Assembly: GCA_023425025.1 (NCBI GenBank)
Contig: JAFADG010000041.1
Coordinates: 1-64,000, forward strand
Direction: 5' to 3'
DNA: 64,000 nt
DNA from: Bacillota bacterium
Lineage (GTDB): Bacteria; Bacillota; Clostridia; Christensenellales; Aristaeellaceae
The notes below the pieces were generated by a model. That model was not told the DNA's origin, did no database searches, and saw only the letters and a program-made list of their open reading frames with translations. Made by a program: the position numbers and the translations under genes. Positions 1 through 8,467 of this stretch are shown here, piece after piece (positions within the stretch are counted from its first letter, which is position 1; every line of letters begins with the position of its first letter).

Positions 1-1
1 A

Positions 2-118
2 GCTCGTTTACGAGCGGTGGGGCATGAAATGCAGTTGATAGATGGTTCAATGCGTCTTGAGACGCGGCTAGTAAATTCGCCTTGAAGGCGCGGTGCATAC
101 CACCGGCTAAGCCGGTGG
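2..118. mobile_element. Cluster of four perfect hairpins, possible IS200/IS605-type right end
   Basis: Four stem-loops follow one another: GCTCG/CGAGC (2-15), GCGTC/GACGC (52-65), CGCC/GGCG (78-90) and CCACCGGC/GCCGGTGG (100-118). The last is followed by T residues and a TTGAT at 121-125. Dense small hairpins next to a strong terminal hairpin are typical of the right end of IS200/IS605 elements, where the TnpB-associated RNA also lies. A reading frame open from the window edge to about position 82 would be compatible with the end of an interrupted or complete transposon gene lying to the left. No transposase domain is visible inside the window, so the mobile-element call is an inference. The last hairpin could equally be a transcription terminator. 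Confidence 0.35.
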
Positions 119-149
119 TTTTGATTGCTGTGCAGTTTTTTGCGGTACT

Positions 150-352
150 TGCTTGCAGTGCCCCGAAGTGCCGCTGCGCCGAGTTTTCTCACCCGCTTCT
201 AAAGCAGGTTGGTGCCCTATCCCGTATTTCTGCCGTCCCCTGACGTTTATACAAACGGGGGCATGGCATCCACACAGGAACGCGGGCTCCGAATGTGGAG
301 ATGTGGGTAAAACCTAAGCGCTGGCGCACACCCCAGGAGCATGCTGCTGGAT
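150..352 (+). ncRNA. ssrS: Probable 6S RNA
   Basis: The stretch folds on paper into one long interrupted hairpin, as expected for 6S RNA, the regulator that mimics an open promoter and binds RNA polymerase. GTTTT (183-187) with ACCC (191-194) pairs with GGGT-AAAAC (305-313). An outer arm around 155-165 pairs with 337-347. The apical part has CCCC-TGA-CGTTT (237-248), loop ATAC, then AAACG-GGGG (253-261), resembling the conserved CCCCTGA apical region of 6S RNAs. The length of about 200 nt fits the family. No open reading frame of quality overlaps it. A covariance-model search was not possible; SRP RNA and RNase P RNA were considered and lack their signature motifs. Confidence 0.55.
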
Positions 353-387
353 TTATTATATGCTTGAAGTTGCGGCCGTGTCAAGGG

Positions 388-2745
388 TTAATGGATGTCA
401 GAAACTTTGGCATTTTCATCCTTTAAGCCATTGGTTTGTGTCAGTTTTTCGATGCGGCCGGCATAGTGGGAGCAAAGCTCGCCGGCAAATTCCGCGTCGA
501 AGGATTCGGTTTGTATGCGGAAGGCCGCCCTGTCCTGAAAGGGGGAAAGCCATACGGAGCCGCCGCCGTGGCGAATGCGCAGCCCTTCGCCCAGCTCCTT
601 TTCCTTGGCGGCTTCACACAAAAGGCGCAGCACGCGCCCCTTTTCACCGGTGGGGCAGGGGACATCCTTTCGCACCCTGTAGGTTTTGGGCAATTGCTCC
701 AACAGGCCCTGCAGATTCCTGTCGTTCAGCCGCACAAGCAGCGCCAGCATCCGCAAAATCCCGTCGTGCATCAGGTCGTACTGGCGCAAAAGCGATGCTT
801 TTTCCTCCTTGGTGAGCTCGGCTCCGTTCTTTTTCCATTTCACCGGCCCCAGCTGCTCCAGGGACCTGGGGGCATCCGGCGGCGCAAACAAGGGCAGGCT
901 GCCCTCCTGGGCAGCCAGCTGCCATACAAGCATCTGCTGGCTGGTCTCGTCCGGCTGGCTGGTCTTGTCCAGCACAAACGCCGATGTGCCGTCCGGCTCC
1001 AGCACGAAACCGGCCTCCCAAGGCTGAAGGGACCGGCTTCTGGCGTTTTGCCCCCGCACCTTTTTGATGCCGGCATGTTGAAGCGCCTGAAGCGCCAGTT
1101 CCAGCAGCGCCGGATCGTCGCAGAATACGGCTGTCTGCACGGAGCTCTTTTCCAGGAGCCTTGCGTCCACAGCCGTGAAAAGGTTTGTGAGATAAAGCTC
1201 CTGGATGCCGTTCATTTTCACAAGCTGTCCCGATTTGTCAAACGCGGGCGGATATTCCTGCTTCAAGGCCGCGCTTTCCACGGCCTGTATTTGTGTTTTT
1301 TCCAGCCGGAGCCCGTCTTTGCCGAGCACCGTTGCCTGCTGACCGTCCACCATCACGCCAAGGGGCAGCTTCATTTGCCTAACGAGCATGGACAGTATGG
1401 GCTCATAGCCACGGCCCAGCAGCAGGACCTTGGCGCCGCGGGCGGCGAAAGCGCCTGCCAGCAGGGTATAGAGCGCTTCATCCTCCCCGCGGAAGCAAAG
1501 GGCGACCTTCTCCGCGTGCAGCGCCAAAAGCGCCGACGCGGCCAATTGGTCGGCGCGGGCGGGGGAATCCAGGGTGATTTGGCTGTTTTCATTCAGGTGC
1601 AGCCGCTTTAAGTCGCCCCACACCACGTTTTCCAAAACGTTGACCTCGCTGCCCACTTCCTTCTGCGGCCAAACCTTGACACCGGTGTTCAGTTTGGCGT
1701 GGGAACCCAATATGGCGCCGGCGCCAAGGGCGCTGCCCTCCAGCATCCGGCCTCCCGGGCGGACCTGGGCTTCCCGGCAGAGCACCGCGCCGTCCACATG
1801 GGCGCAGCGGCCTACCCGGCTGAATTTCCACAGGCAGGATTTTGTGATCTTCGCGCCTTCCTCCACCACGGCGCCCTGCCCGATCACCGCGCCTTCCAAA
1901 AGGACAGCCCCCTGCTTGATGACGGCGCCGTCCCCGATATAGCAAAGGCCCTCCAGACGGACATCCGGCTCCAGGGTACACTTGCCTTGAAGGATCGCGC
2001 GGCCGGAGGGGATGCCTTTGATCTGCAGATCGGCTTCGCCGCGCAAAAGGTCCAGCTGCGATTGCAGATAGGCTCCCTGGTCGCCGATGTCGCACCAATA
2101 GCCGGACATGGGATAGCCGTAAACGGGCAGGCCTTCCCTGACCATTCTGGGGAAGAGGTCCTTTCCAAAATCATAGGGCGTGTCTTCGGGGATCAGGTCC
2201 ATGACTTCCTTTTGCAAAATGTAAATGCCCGTGTTTACCTGGTCGCTGAAAACGCCGGACCAGTCGGGCTTTTCCACAAAGCGCTGGATGCGGCCATGAT
2301 CGTCGGTAATGACCACGCCGTAGCTTAAGGGAATGGGCACGGATTTCAAAACGAGCGTTGCCATGGCGTTGCGGGATTTATGAAAGGCGATGGCTTCGGT
2401 CAGGTCGCAGTCGGTCAGGCCGTCGCCGGAAAGAATGACAAACGTATCCGTTGTAAGGCCGTTGGCCAGCCGCACGCTGCCGGCGGTGCCCAAGGGCTTG
2501 GCTTCCTCTATGTAGTGAAGGTGGACATCGTAGGCTTCACCTTTGCCAAAGGTTTCACGGATGGCGTGGGGAAGGTACATGATTGTGGCCGCCACATCTT
2601 GGAGGCCATGGCGGCGTAAAAGCTTCAGCGAGTACCCCATTACCGGCTCGCCAAGAACAGGGACAAGGGGTTTGGGAATATCCAACGTCATCGGACGCAG
2701 GCGGACGCCTTCGCCGCCTGCCATGATAATTGCCTGAAACGCCAT
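388..2745 (-). CDS. Sugar-1-phosphate nucleotidyltransferase with left-handed beta-helix and degenerate phosphomannomutase domain
   Basis: 785 residues. The N-terminal 235 residues form a nucleotidyltransferase: GGEGVRLRP and PKP (residues 10-26) bind NTP and sugar phosphate, and GDG at 107-109 supplies a metal-binding Asp. Hexapeptide repeats (about 250-375) form a left-handed beta-helix. The remainder (about 385-785) aligns with phosphomannomutase/phosphoglucomutase, but the catalytic serine loop, normally TASHNP after GVMV, reads DGQQAT (467-472). The metal loop DxDxDR also seems replaced, by EPDGTS (583-588). The family is the bifunctional mannose-1-phosphate guanylyltransferase/phosphomannomutase type, about 800 residues; here only the transferase looks active. 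Start ATG at 2745 follows AAAGGAGCG. It probably makes an activated sugar for surface glycans. Confidence 0.85.
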   Translation of the reverse strand: MAFQAIIMAGGEGVRLRPMTLDIPKPLVPVLGEPVMGYSLKLLRRHGLQDVAATIMYLPHAIRETFGKGEAYDVHLHYIEEAKPLGTAGSVRLANGLTTDTFVILSGDGLTDCDLTEAIAFHKSRNAMATLVLKSVPIPLSYGVVITDDHGRIQRFVEKPDWSGVFSDQVNTGIYILQKEVMDLIPEDTPYDFGKDLFPRMVREGLPVYGYPMSGYWCDIGDQGAYLQSQLDLLRGEADLQIKGIPSGRAILQGKCTLEPDVRLEGLCYIGDGAVIKQGAVLLEGAVIGQGAVVEEGAKITKSCLWKFSRVGRCAHVDGAVLCREAQVRPGGRMLEGSALGAGAILGSHAKLNTGVKVWPQKEVGSEVNVLENVVWGDLKRLHLNENSQITLDSPARADQLAASALLALHAEKVALCFRGEDEALYTLLAGAFAARGAKVLLLGRGYEPILSMLVRQMKLPLGVMVDGQQATVLGKDGLRLEKTQIQAVESAALKQEYPPAFDKSGQLVKMNGIQELYLTNLFTAVDARLLEKSSVQTAVFCDDPALLELALQALQHAGIKKVRGQNARSRSLQPWEAGFVLEPDGTSAFVLDKTSQPDETSQQMLVWQLAAQEGSLPLFAPPDAPRSLEQLGPVKWKKNGAELTKEEKASLLRQYDLMHDGILRMLALLVRLNDRNLQGLLEQLPKTYRVRKDVPCPTGEKGRVLRLLCEAAKEKELGEGLRIRHGGGSVWLSPFQDRAAFRIQTESFDAEFAGELCSHYAGRIEKLTQTNGLKDENAKVSDIH

Positions 2746-2764
2746 ATTGTACGCTCCTTTTGTC

Positions 2765-2793
2765 AGTATGGCAGTATTGTTGACAGGCGTAAA
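2765..2793 (-). promoter_or_regulatory. Possible sigma-A promoter of the nucleotidyltransferase gene
   Basis: On the minus strand TTTACG (2793-2788) is followed after 17 nt by CATACT (2770-2765), 20 nt upstream of the start codon. Both boxes deviate from consensus, so this is tentative. Confidence 0.3.
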
Positions 2794-2834
2794 CCAATTT
2801 ATGACGAAGATGGCGGTGTGCGGGAGAAAACCTC

Positions 2835-2863
2835 TTGTTCAGGGCAAGGCGTTCGAGTATAAT
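2835..2863 (+). promoter_or_regulatory. Sigma-A promoter of the hutP-like/cmk/plsC/ispH-rpsA operon
   Basis: TTGTTC (2835-2840), 17 nt spacer, perfect TATAAT (2858-2863). It sits 43 nt before the first start codon of the rightward cluster. Confidence 0.6.
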
Positions 2864-2905
2864 GGACAAGCGGCAGGATTGTTTTGGATGCGGGAGGGCA
2901 TATAT

Positions 2906-3325
2906 ATGCTTCAAACGGAAATCGGCAGCCGGGAAGTTGCCAGGGCGGCCATATTATTGAGCCTATCCCGCAGCCGGGAGGAAGAGAACACGCTGCGCGG
3001 CCAGATGGCTGCCGACGGCGTTCTGACCGCGGCGGTGGATTACGGCGGGGAGTTTGTGACTTCCGTCATGCGCATTGTAGAGCGCGCGGTCATTGCCGCC
3101 AAGCGGGAAAAGGTGATCAACGAGACCCATCACGAGGAAGGCGCCGTGGCCGGGGCGGCCAGGGAGGCCATCGCGCAGGTGACCACAAAAGCCCTTGGTT
3201 TTTCCGTGGGCGGGAAAATCGGCATCGCCAGGTGGGGCGAGCATGTGGCCGTGGCCGTGTTCTTTGGCGTCGGCCTTGTGCATTTGAACGAGGTGTGCGT
3301 AGGCATGGGCCACAGGGCCATATGA
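2906..3325 (+). CDS. HutP family RNA-binding protein
   Basis: 139 residues, the usual HutP length (about 148). B. subtilis HutP is a histidine- and Mg2+-dependent antiterminator of the hut operon. Here the paired histidines of the central helix (ETHHEEG) and the C-terminal Gly-rich strand ending in GVGLVHLNE...GMGH match the HutP pattern VSLYGTIGAPIKG...GVGINHI, including the last metal-coordinating His. ATG 2906 follows GGGAGGG; a longer frame upstream reaches into the promoter and is not used. It lies 21 nt from cmk in a housekeeping operon with no histidine-utilisation genes, so the ligand and RNA target are unknown. It is more likely a lineage-specific regulator than a hut antiterminator. 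Confidence 0.8.
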   Translation: MLQTEIGSREVARAAILLSLSRSREEENTLRGQMAADGVLTAAVDYGGEFVTSVMRIVERAVIAAKREKVINETHHEEGAVAGAAREAIAQVTTKALGFSVGGKIGIARWGEHVAVAVFFGVGLVHLNEVCVGMGHRAI

Positions 3326-3346
3326 ATGTACGGGAGAGAAGTAGCA

Positions 3347-4024
3347 ATGCCTTTGAATATCGCAATCGACGGGCCGGTGGGCGCAGGGAAGTCCTCCATT
3401 GCCAGGGAGGTGGCCCGGCGCCTGAATATTTTGCACCTGGATACGGGCGCCATGTACAGGGCGGTGGGATATTCCGCCCTTGCAAGGCATATATCCCCTG
3501 AGGATGAAAAGGCCCTGGAGGAATTGTGCGGCCAGATTGACATCGCCGTCAAATATGTGGATGGCCGGCAGCAGACGCTGGTCAACGGTTCGGACGTAAG
3601 CGGCCTGATCCGCACGCCGGAGGTCGGCATGGCCGCTTCCGCGGTATCCAGGTTCGGCGTGGTGCGCAGGTATATGGTTTCCCTGCAGCGGGCGCTGGCG
3701 AAGGGAACCGCCATGGTGGTGGACGGCCGTGACATCGGCACCAACGTGCTGCCCGATGCCGGAATAAAGATTTTCTTGACCGCTTCTCCCCAGGAGCGGG
3801 CCCGCCGCCGGTATCTTGAACTGCAGGAGGCCGGCTGCAAGGACACGTATGAGGATGTTTTGAAGGACCTGCACAAGCGGGACCTGCAGGATTCCACCCG
3901 GCCCATCGACCCCCTCCGGCCGGCGGAGGACGCGCTGATGCTGGACAGCACCGGCCTTGACAAGGATCAGGTGGTGGAGCGTATTTTAGGCATCGTGGAG
4001 GCCCGTTATGAAAAAGAAGAATAA
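3347..4024 (+). CDS. cmk: Cytidylate kinase
   Basis: 225 residues, normal length. It phosphorylates CMP and dCMP with ATP in the cytosol. The P-loop GPVGAGKSS is near the N-terminus, followed by LDTGAMYRAV typical of CMP kinases; DGRDIGTNVLPDA and the LID-like QERARRRY segment are present. ATG 3347 (MPLNIAID) follows GGGAGAG; an ATG 21 nt upstream is possible but lies against the previous stop. The gene overlaps plsC by 17 nt, the conserved cmk-plsC-ispH-rpsA order of Clostridia. Confidence 0.95.
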   Translation: MPLNIAIDGPVGAGKSSIAREVARRLNILHLDTGAMYRAVGYSALARHISPEDEKALEELCGQIDIAVKYVDGRQQTLVNGSDVSGLIRTPEVGMAASAVSRFGVVRRYMVSLQRALAKGTAMVVDGRDIGTNVLPDAGIKIFLTASPQERARRRYLELQEAGCKDTYEDVLKDLHKRDLQDSTRPIDPLRPAEDALMLDSTGLDKDQVVERILGIVEARYEKEE

Positions 4025-4643
4025 CGCTGCCGGGAAGAAGCCCAGAACGCTTCTGTACAGCATTGCCAAGGCGATAGCCTGGGTACTTTTCCATACGGTA
4101 TACCCGGTGACCGTTCATGACAGGGAGCGTCTGTACTTGACCGGTCCCTGCATTTTGATCGCCAACCATCTGAGCGGCTTGGACCCCATTTGCGTGGCGC
4201 ACGCCGTAAAGGGAGAGGAGATCACCTACCTGGCCAAGAAGGAGGTCATGCAGGGCCGCTTTTCCGGCTGGCTTTTGCGCTCGCTGCACGCCATTCCGGT
4301 AGACAGGCACAATTTTGACATGGCGGCCATGCGGGCCTGTATGCAGGCGCTGAAGGAAGACCGGGTGCTCGGCATCTTCCCGGAGGGTACGCGCTACAAA
4401 AAGGGAAACATGGAGGAACTGGAAGCGGGCGTCGCGATATTGGCGCTGCGCAGCCAGGTGCCGGTGGTGCCGGTATACATCCATGGCAAATTAAAGCCCT
4501 TCCGCCGCATCCATTGCTATGCCGGCACGCCCATCCCCATGGACGATCTGCGGGAAAAAGGCGTGGGGCGCGATTCCAGCGACGAGCTGCTCAAGAGGAT
4601 TGCGTTGCTGTATGCTGATTTTGAAAAGCGGGCCGGTGCATGA
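4008..4643 (+). CDS. plsC: 1-acyl-sn-glycerol-3-phosphate acyltransferase
   Basis: 211 residues. It acylates lysophosphatidic acid to phosphatidic acid at the membrane. The HX4D catalytic motif appears as NHLSGLDP and the substrate motif as FPEGTR. A hydrophobic N-terminal segment (about residues 14-35) would anchor it. The start overlaps the end of cmk, indicating translational coupling. Length and motifs are normal for the family. Confidence 0.93.
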   Translation: MKKKNNAAGKKPRTLLYSIAKAIAWVLFHTVYPVTVHDRERLYLTGPCILIANHLSGLDPICVAHAVKGEEITYLAKKEVMQGRFSGWLLRSLHAIPVDRHNFDMAAMRACMQALKEDRVLGIFPEGTRYKKGNMEELEAGVAILALRSQVPVVPVYIHGKLKPFRRIHCYAGTPIPMDDLREKGVGRDSSDELLKRIALLYADFEKRAGA

Positions 4644-4748
4644 TTTTTCACAAAAAAAGATGGAAAAAATTTTTTACATTTTAGAAGGAAAATGCCTTCC
4701 TCAAGCGAATCTTATAACATTAGTGTTTTTTTGCGGAAAGGAAAGATT

Positions 4749-6764
4749 ATGCCGCTTGAAATCACAGCTCACGCCGGTTTTTGCATGGGTGTCAGCCGCG
4801 CGGTAAAATCCGCACTGGAAGCCGCGGGGGCAGGCAAGGAATTATGCACGCTGGGTGAACTGATCCATAACCCCCAGGTTGTGCAGCTGCTCAAGGAAAA
4901 AGGCGTTCCTTCGGTCAGTACCATCGGGGAAGCCGAGGGCCGCACGGTCCTCATCAGAAGCCACGGCGTCACGCCCCAAACGCTTGAAACCCTTCGGGAA
5001 ATGGGCAGCGGCGTCATCGACTGTACATGTCCCTTTGTGGATAAGCAGCACCATGTTGTAAAAGCCTATTCCGCTGATGGCAAACCGGTGATTCTGGTTG
5101 GACAGCCCGACCATCCCGAGGTTGCGGGGACAGCCGGCTGGTGCAACGGACCGGTGTTCATCCTAAAGGATGAGTCTGAGGTTGAAACGCTGCCTCCTAT
5201 GGACGAGGCGCTTGCGGTGGTGCAAACTACCTTTGCACCCGACAAGTGGGAACGGATTGCCGATCTTTTGAAGCAGCGGATCCCCGGTATCACGGTCAAG
5301 GATACCATTTGCCCCGAAACCCGCTACCGGCAAAAGGAAGCCAGGGAGCTGGCCGCAAGGGCGGACGCGATGATCGTGGTGGGCGGCCCCAACAGCGCCA
5401 ACACGAAAAAGCTCTTTGAAACATGCAGGGAGCTGTGCGCAAGAACCATCTTGGTAGAGCGTGCGGCGGATATTCCGCCGGGCTTTGCAGATATCCATTC
5501 AGATCTTATCGGAATAACCGCTGGCGCGTCTACGCCGGATTGGTCACTTAAGGAGGTTGTCACCCGCATGATCGACAAGGAACAACAGGATCAGATGTTA
5601 CCCGCGGAAGAAGAAACCAAACACAACTTCATGGCGGATGTGGAGGCAACTCTGGTCAAAATCAGACCCGGCCAGACCGTTACCGGTACCGTCGTGCAAA
5701 TCACCGAGGACGAGATTTGCGTCAACATCGGCTACAAGTCCGATGGCTTGATCAAGCGCTCCGACCTGACCGCAGACGATGTCGAACTGGGCCAGGAAAT
5801 CGAAGTGGAAGTCGTCAAGGTCAACGACGGCGAAGGCAATGTGGTTCTTTCCCAGCGCAATATCGTCAACCGCAAGTCCTGGGATGCGCTGATGGCGAAG
5901 TTTGATGCGGGTGAATATGTGGAAGGCGTCGGCAAAGAAGCCGTCAAGGGCGGTCTGATTGCGGATGTGGAAGGCGTTCGTGCCTTTGTGCCCGCTTCCC
6001 AGCTTTCCCAAAGGTATGTGGAGAAGATTTCCGAGTTTGTGGGCAAGCCCATCAAGCTGAAAATCATTGAAGTGGACAAGCAGAAAAAGCGTATTGTGGC
6101 CAGCCGCAAGGCCTATCTGCAGGAAGAAAGCGCCAGCAAGAAAAAGGATGCCTGGGATAAGCTTGTGGAAGGCGAAGTCATTACCGGCATCGTTCGCAGG
6201 CTTACCGATTTCGGCGCCTTCGTGGATGTGGGCGGCGTGGACGGCCTGATCCATGTGACCGATTTGAGCTGGGGCCGCATCAAGCATCCCTCCGAAGTCG
6301 TTTCCGCAAATCAGGAGGTACAGGTCAAAATCCTGTCCCTGGACCGTGAACGCGAGCGCATTCAGCTGGGCTACAAGCAGCTGCAGCCCAAGCCCTGGGA
6401 CGTGGTGGAAGAAAAGTATGCCATCGGCTCCGTGGTGGAAGGCAAGGTTGTCCGTATCACCGCCTTCGGCGCGTTTGTGGAATTGGAACCCGGCCTGGAT
6501 GGACTGGTCCACATTTCCCAGTGTGCCCTGACCCGCGTTCAGAAGGTCGAGGACGCCGTGAAGGTTGGCCAGGTGGTCCGCGTGAAGGTATTGAAGGTGG
6601 AGCCCGCCGAGAAGCGCATCAGCCTGAGCATCCGCGAAGTGCTGGAAGACGAAGCCTTCAACTACAGCCAGGAGATTCCCGGCGAAGGCGAATTCGAAGC
6701 GCCTCAAGCGGAAGCTTCGCAAGAGCCCCAAGTGGAGGCTTCGCAAGAGCCCCAGGCGGAATAA
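4749..6764 (+). CDS. ispH-rpsA: Fusion of HMB-PP reductase (IspH) and ribosomal protein S1
   Basis: 671 residues. The N-terminal half (about 1-280) is 4-hydroxy-3-methylbut-2-enyl diphosphate reductase, the last step of the MEP isoprenoid pathway. The three iron-sulfur cysteines are seen in AGFCMGV, DCTCPF and TICPE. The rest carries four S1 RNA-binding repeats: one beginning GQTVTGTV, one EYVEGVG, and two canonical ones with DFGAFVDVGGVDGLIH and AFGAFVELEPGLDGLVH. The protein ends in an acidic tail with a short imperfect duplication (EASQEPQ). The fusion is known in Clostridia. ATG 4749 follows GGAAAGGAAAG. It is the last gene of the hutP-cmk-plsC cluster. Confidence 0.95.
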   Translation: MPLEITAHAGFCMGVSRAVKSALEAAGAGKELCTLGELIHNPQVVQLLKEKGVPSVSTIGEAEGRTVLIRSHGVTPQTLETLREMGSGVIDCTCPFVDKQHHVVKAYSADGKPVILVGQPDHPEVAGTAGWCNGPVFILKDESEVETLPPMDEALAVVQTTFAPDKWERIADLLKQRIPGITVKDTICPETRYRQKEARELAARADAMIVVGGPNSANTKKLFETCRELCARTILVERAADIPPGFADIHSDLIGITAGASTPDWSLKEVVTRMIDKEQQDQMLPAEEETKHNFMADVEATLVKIRPGQTVTGTVVQITEDEICVNIGYKSDGLIKRSDLTADDVELGQEIEVEVVKVNDGEGNVVLSQRNIVNRKSWDALMAKFDAGEYVEGVGKEAVKGGLIADVEGVRAFVPASQLSQRYVEKISEFVGKPIKLKIIEVDKQKKRIVASRKAYLQEESASKKKDAWDKLVEGEVITGIVRRLTDFGAFVDVGGVDGLIHVTDLSWGRIKHPSEVVSANQEVQVKILSLDRERERIQLGYKQLQPKPWDVVEEKYAIGSVVEGKVVRITAFGAFVELEPGLDGLVHISQCALTRVQKVEDAVKVGQVVRVKVLKVEPAEKRISLSIREVLEDEAFNYSQEIPGEGEFEAPQAEASQEPQVEASQEPQAE

Positions 6765-6868
6765 GGTATAAATGCATAAGCTGTATTCGTGGCGCATGGC
6801 TGGCAAGGCCAGTGCGCCGCGGGTGCAGCTTCTTTTTTTCAAGCGACAACGGTTTGAAGGTGTTATTG

Positions 6869-7549
6869 TTGGGACGCTGCGTGATCATAACTGCCTGGGC
6901 GCCGGATGGGATCCGGGATGTGGTTGGGCTTATGCCGGATGATTTCATTATCTGCGCCGACGGCGGCTATGCCTTGGCAAAGCGGGAAAACATCCGGCCC
7001 AACGCGGTTGTCGGCGATTTTGATTCCCTGGGCAAAATGCCGGAGGATCTGCCCGAAGGCTGCCAAATCATACAGGCCGCCCGGGAAAAAAATGAAACGG
7101 ACACTTTTTTGTGCCTTTCCTATGGAATGCAGGCCGGTTTTCGCACCTTTGCGGTGGCCGGCGGCATTGGCGGGCGGCTGGATCATACGGCTGCCAATCT
7201 GCAATTGCTTGCCTACGCGGCGCGCCGGGGGCTTGCAATGTGGATGATGGACGCGAACAACCGCGTCACCGCCATGGGTCCCGGGGAAAAGCGCATTGGG
7301 AAAATGCCGGGCTGGAAGCTTTCCGTACTGGCCCATGACAAGGCATGCTATGGCGTAACCCTGCAAAACGTAAAATATCCGCTGAAGGACGCTGTGCTTG
7401 TCAATGAGTTTCCCCTGGGGATCAGCAATGAGTTCGAAGGGCCTGAGGCCGTCATCACCTTAAAAGAGGGGCTTTTGCTTCTGTTTGTCAGCCGGGATGC
7501 GGCAATATCGGCAGACGGTCAGGCGCGAGGCGGTGCCAGCAGACGGTAA
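6869..7549 (+). CDS. thiN: Thiamine pyrophosphokinase
   Basis: About 226 residues. It converts thiamine to thiamine diphosphate with ATP. Family motifs are clear: ICADGGYALA, VVGDFDSLG, EKNETDT and GGIGGRLDHTAAN. The start is uncertain. TTG at 6869 gives a protein beginning MGRCVII and lies 8 nt after GAAGG (6856-6860); TTG at 6854 or 6866 is possible. No ATG fits. The open frame extends upstream into rpsA, but that part is a shadow. The C-terminal tail (SADGQARGGASRR) is not conserved in type. Confidence 0.88.
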   Translation: MGRCVIITAWAPDGIRDVVGLMPDDFIICADGGYALAKRENIRPNAVVGDFDSLGKMPEDLPEGCQIIQAAREKNETDTFLCLSYGMQAGFRTFAVAGGIGGRLDHTAANLQLLAYAARRGLAMWMMDANNRVTAMGPGEKRIGKMPGWKLSVLAHDKACYGVTLQNVKYPLKDAVLVNEFPLGISNEFEGPEAVITLKEGLLLLFVSRDAAISADGQARGGASRR

Positions 7550-7561
7550 TGGACAATTGTA

Positions 7562-7590
7562 TTGCCGATACGCACTTTTTCTGTTAAAAT
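7562..7590 (+). promoter_or_regulatory. Possible sigma-A promoter of purC
   Basis: TTGCCG (7562-7567), 17 nt spacer, TAAAAT (7585-7590), in the AT-rich gap before purC. Confidence 0.4.
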
Positions 7591-7641
7591 TATTTCTTGT
7601 ACTTTAATCATTTTTCGGCAGGGCGCAAAGGAGCATCATGC

Positions 7642-8352
7642 ATGAAAATTGGCGCATTGATTCGGGAAGGCAAGGGAAAGAAAATCTTCGAGACAGATGA
7701 CTTAAGCCTTCTGGTGGTGTGTTTCAAAGATGAGACGATGGCGTTTCATGGCTTAAAACGCGGCAGGATCGTTGGCAAAGGGGAAATCAACAACGAGATC
7801 TGCTGTCATTTGTTTTCCTTGCTGACGGCCCAGGGCATTCCCAACCATTTCGTCAGCAAGCTGGACGCGCGGCAGTCGCTGGTCAAGCGCGTGGAGATCG
7901 TGCCGGTCAATATCAAGGTTCGCAACATCGTGGCAGGAAGCCTTGCCAGGCGGATTGGATATGCGGAAGGCACCAGGCTGAAAAGCACGGTGCTCGAGTG
8001 CAATCTGAAAGACAACGAGCTGGAGTACCCCCTGATCAACGAAACGCACATCCGCGCAATGGGGCTGTGCACCGAGGAAGAACTGGCCCGAATGTATCAA
8101 ATGGCGCTTAAGATCAACGAAATTCTGACGGCATACCTGAAGGACATCAGCATTGAATTGATCGATTTCAAGCTGGAGTTTGGCCGCCTTGACGGGCAGA
8201 TCATATTGGCGGATGAGATATCACCGGACACGTGCCGCTTCTGGGATGCGAAAACCCATGAGCCGCTTGATCTGGACCGTTTCCGCCGCGACCTTGGAAA
8301 TGTGGAACAGGGATACCAGGAAGTGCTTCACCGGCTGATGGGCGTCAGCTGA
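7642..8352 (+). CDS. purC: Phosphoribosylaminoimidazole-succinocarboxamide synthase
   Basis: 236 residues, the family's usual length. It joins aspartate to CAIR in purine synthesis, using ATP. The conserved KGKKIFE near the N-terminus, NHFVSKLDAR, NIVAGSLARR (ribonucleotide site), LIDFKLEFGR and LADEISPDTCRFWD are all present. ATG 7642 follows AAAGGAG. It stands alone here without other pur genes and is closed by a strong terminator. Confidence 0.96.
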   Translation: MKIGALIREGKGKKIFETDDLSLLVVCFKDETMAFHGLKRGRIVGKGEINNEICCHLFSLLTAQGIPNHFVSKLDARQSLVKRVEIVPVNIKVRNIVAGSLARRIGYAEGTRLKSTVLECNLKDNELEYPLINETHIRAMGLCTEEELARMYQMALKINEILTAYLKDISIELIDFKLEFGRLDGQIILADEISPDTCRFWDAKTHEPLDLDRFRRDLGNVEQGYQEVLHRLMGVS

Positions 8353-8380
8353 GGAAACAGTTGTAAAATAGTGGTTATTG

Positions 8381-8421
8381 GGCGGCTGGAAAGTGTATTT
8401 CCATTGAAGCCGCCTTTTTTT
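8381..8421 (+). terminator. Rho-independent terminator after purC
   Basis: Stem GGCGGCT/AGCCGCC (8381-8387, 8408-8414) with an inner TGGAAA/TTTCCA stem, followed by seven T residues. Confidence 0.85.
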
Positions 8422-8467
8422 CATGGTATGCTTTGTGGGAAACTTCAATGGATAACAGGGAGTCACC

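Noticed and set aside
150..352. SRP RNA or RNase P RNA instead of 6S RNA
   Set aside because: The SRP tetraloop region and the RNase P signature blocks are not seen, while the long interrupted hairpin and the CCCCTGA apical part favour 6S.
436..1611. Plus-strand frame of 391 codons opposite the nucleotidyltransferase
   Set aside because: Shadow of a well-supported gene on the other strand; no conserved motif.
7550..7641. Riboswitch before purC
   Set aside because: The gap is under 100 nt, AT-rich, and lacks a purine-riboswitch core; only a promoter is visible.
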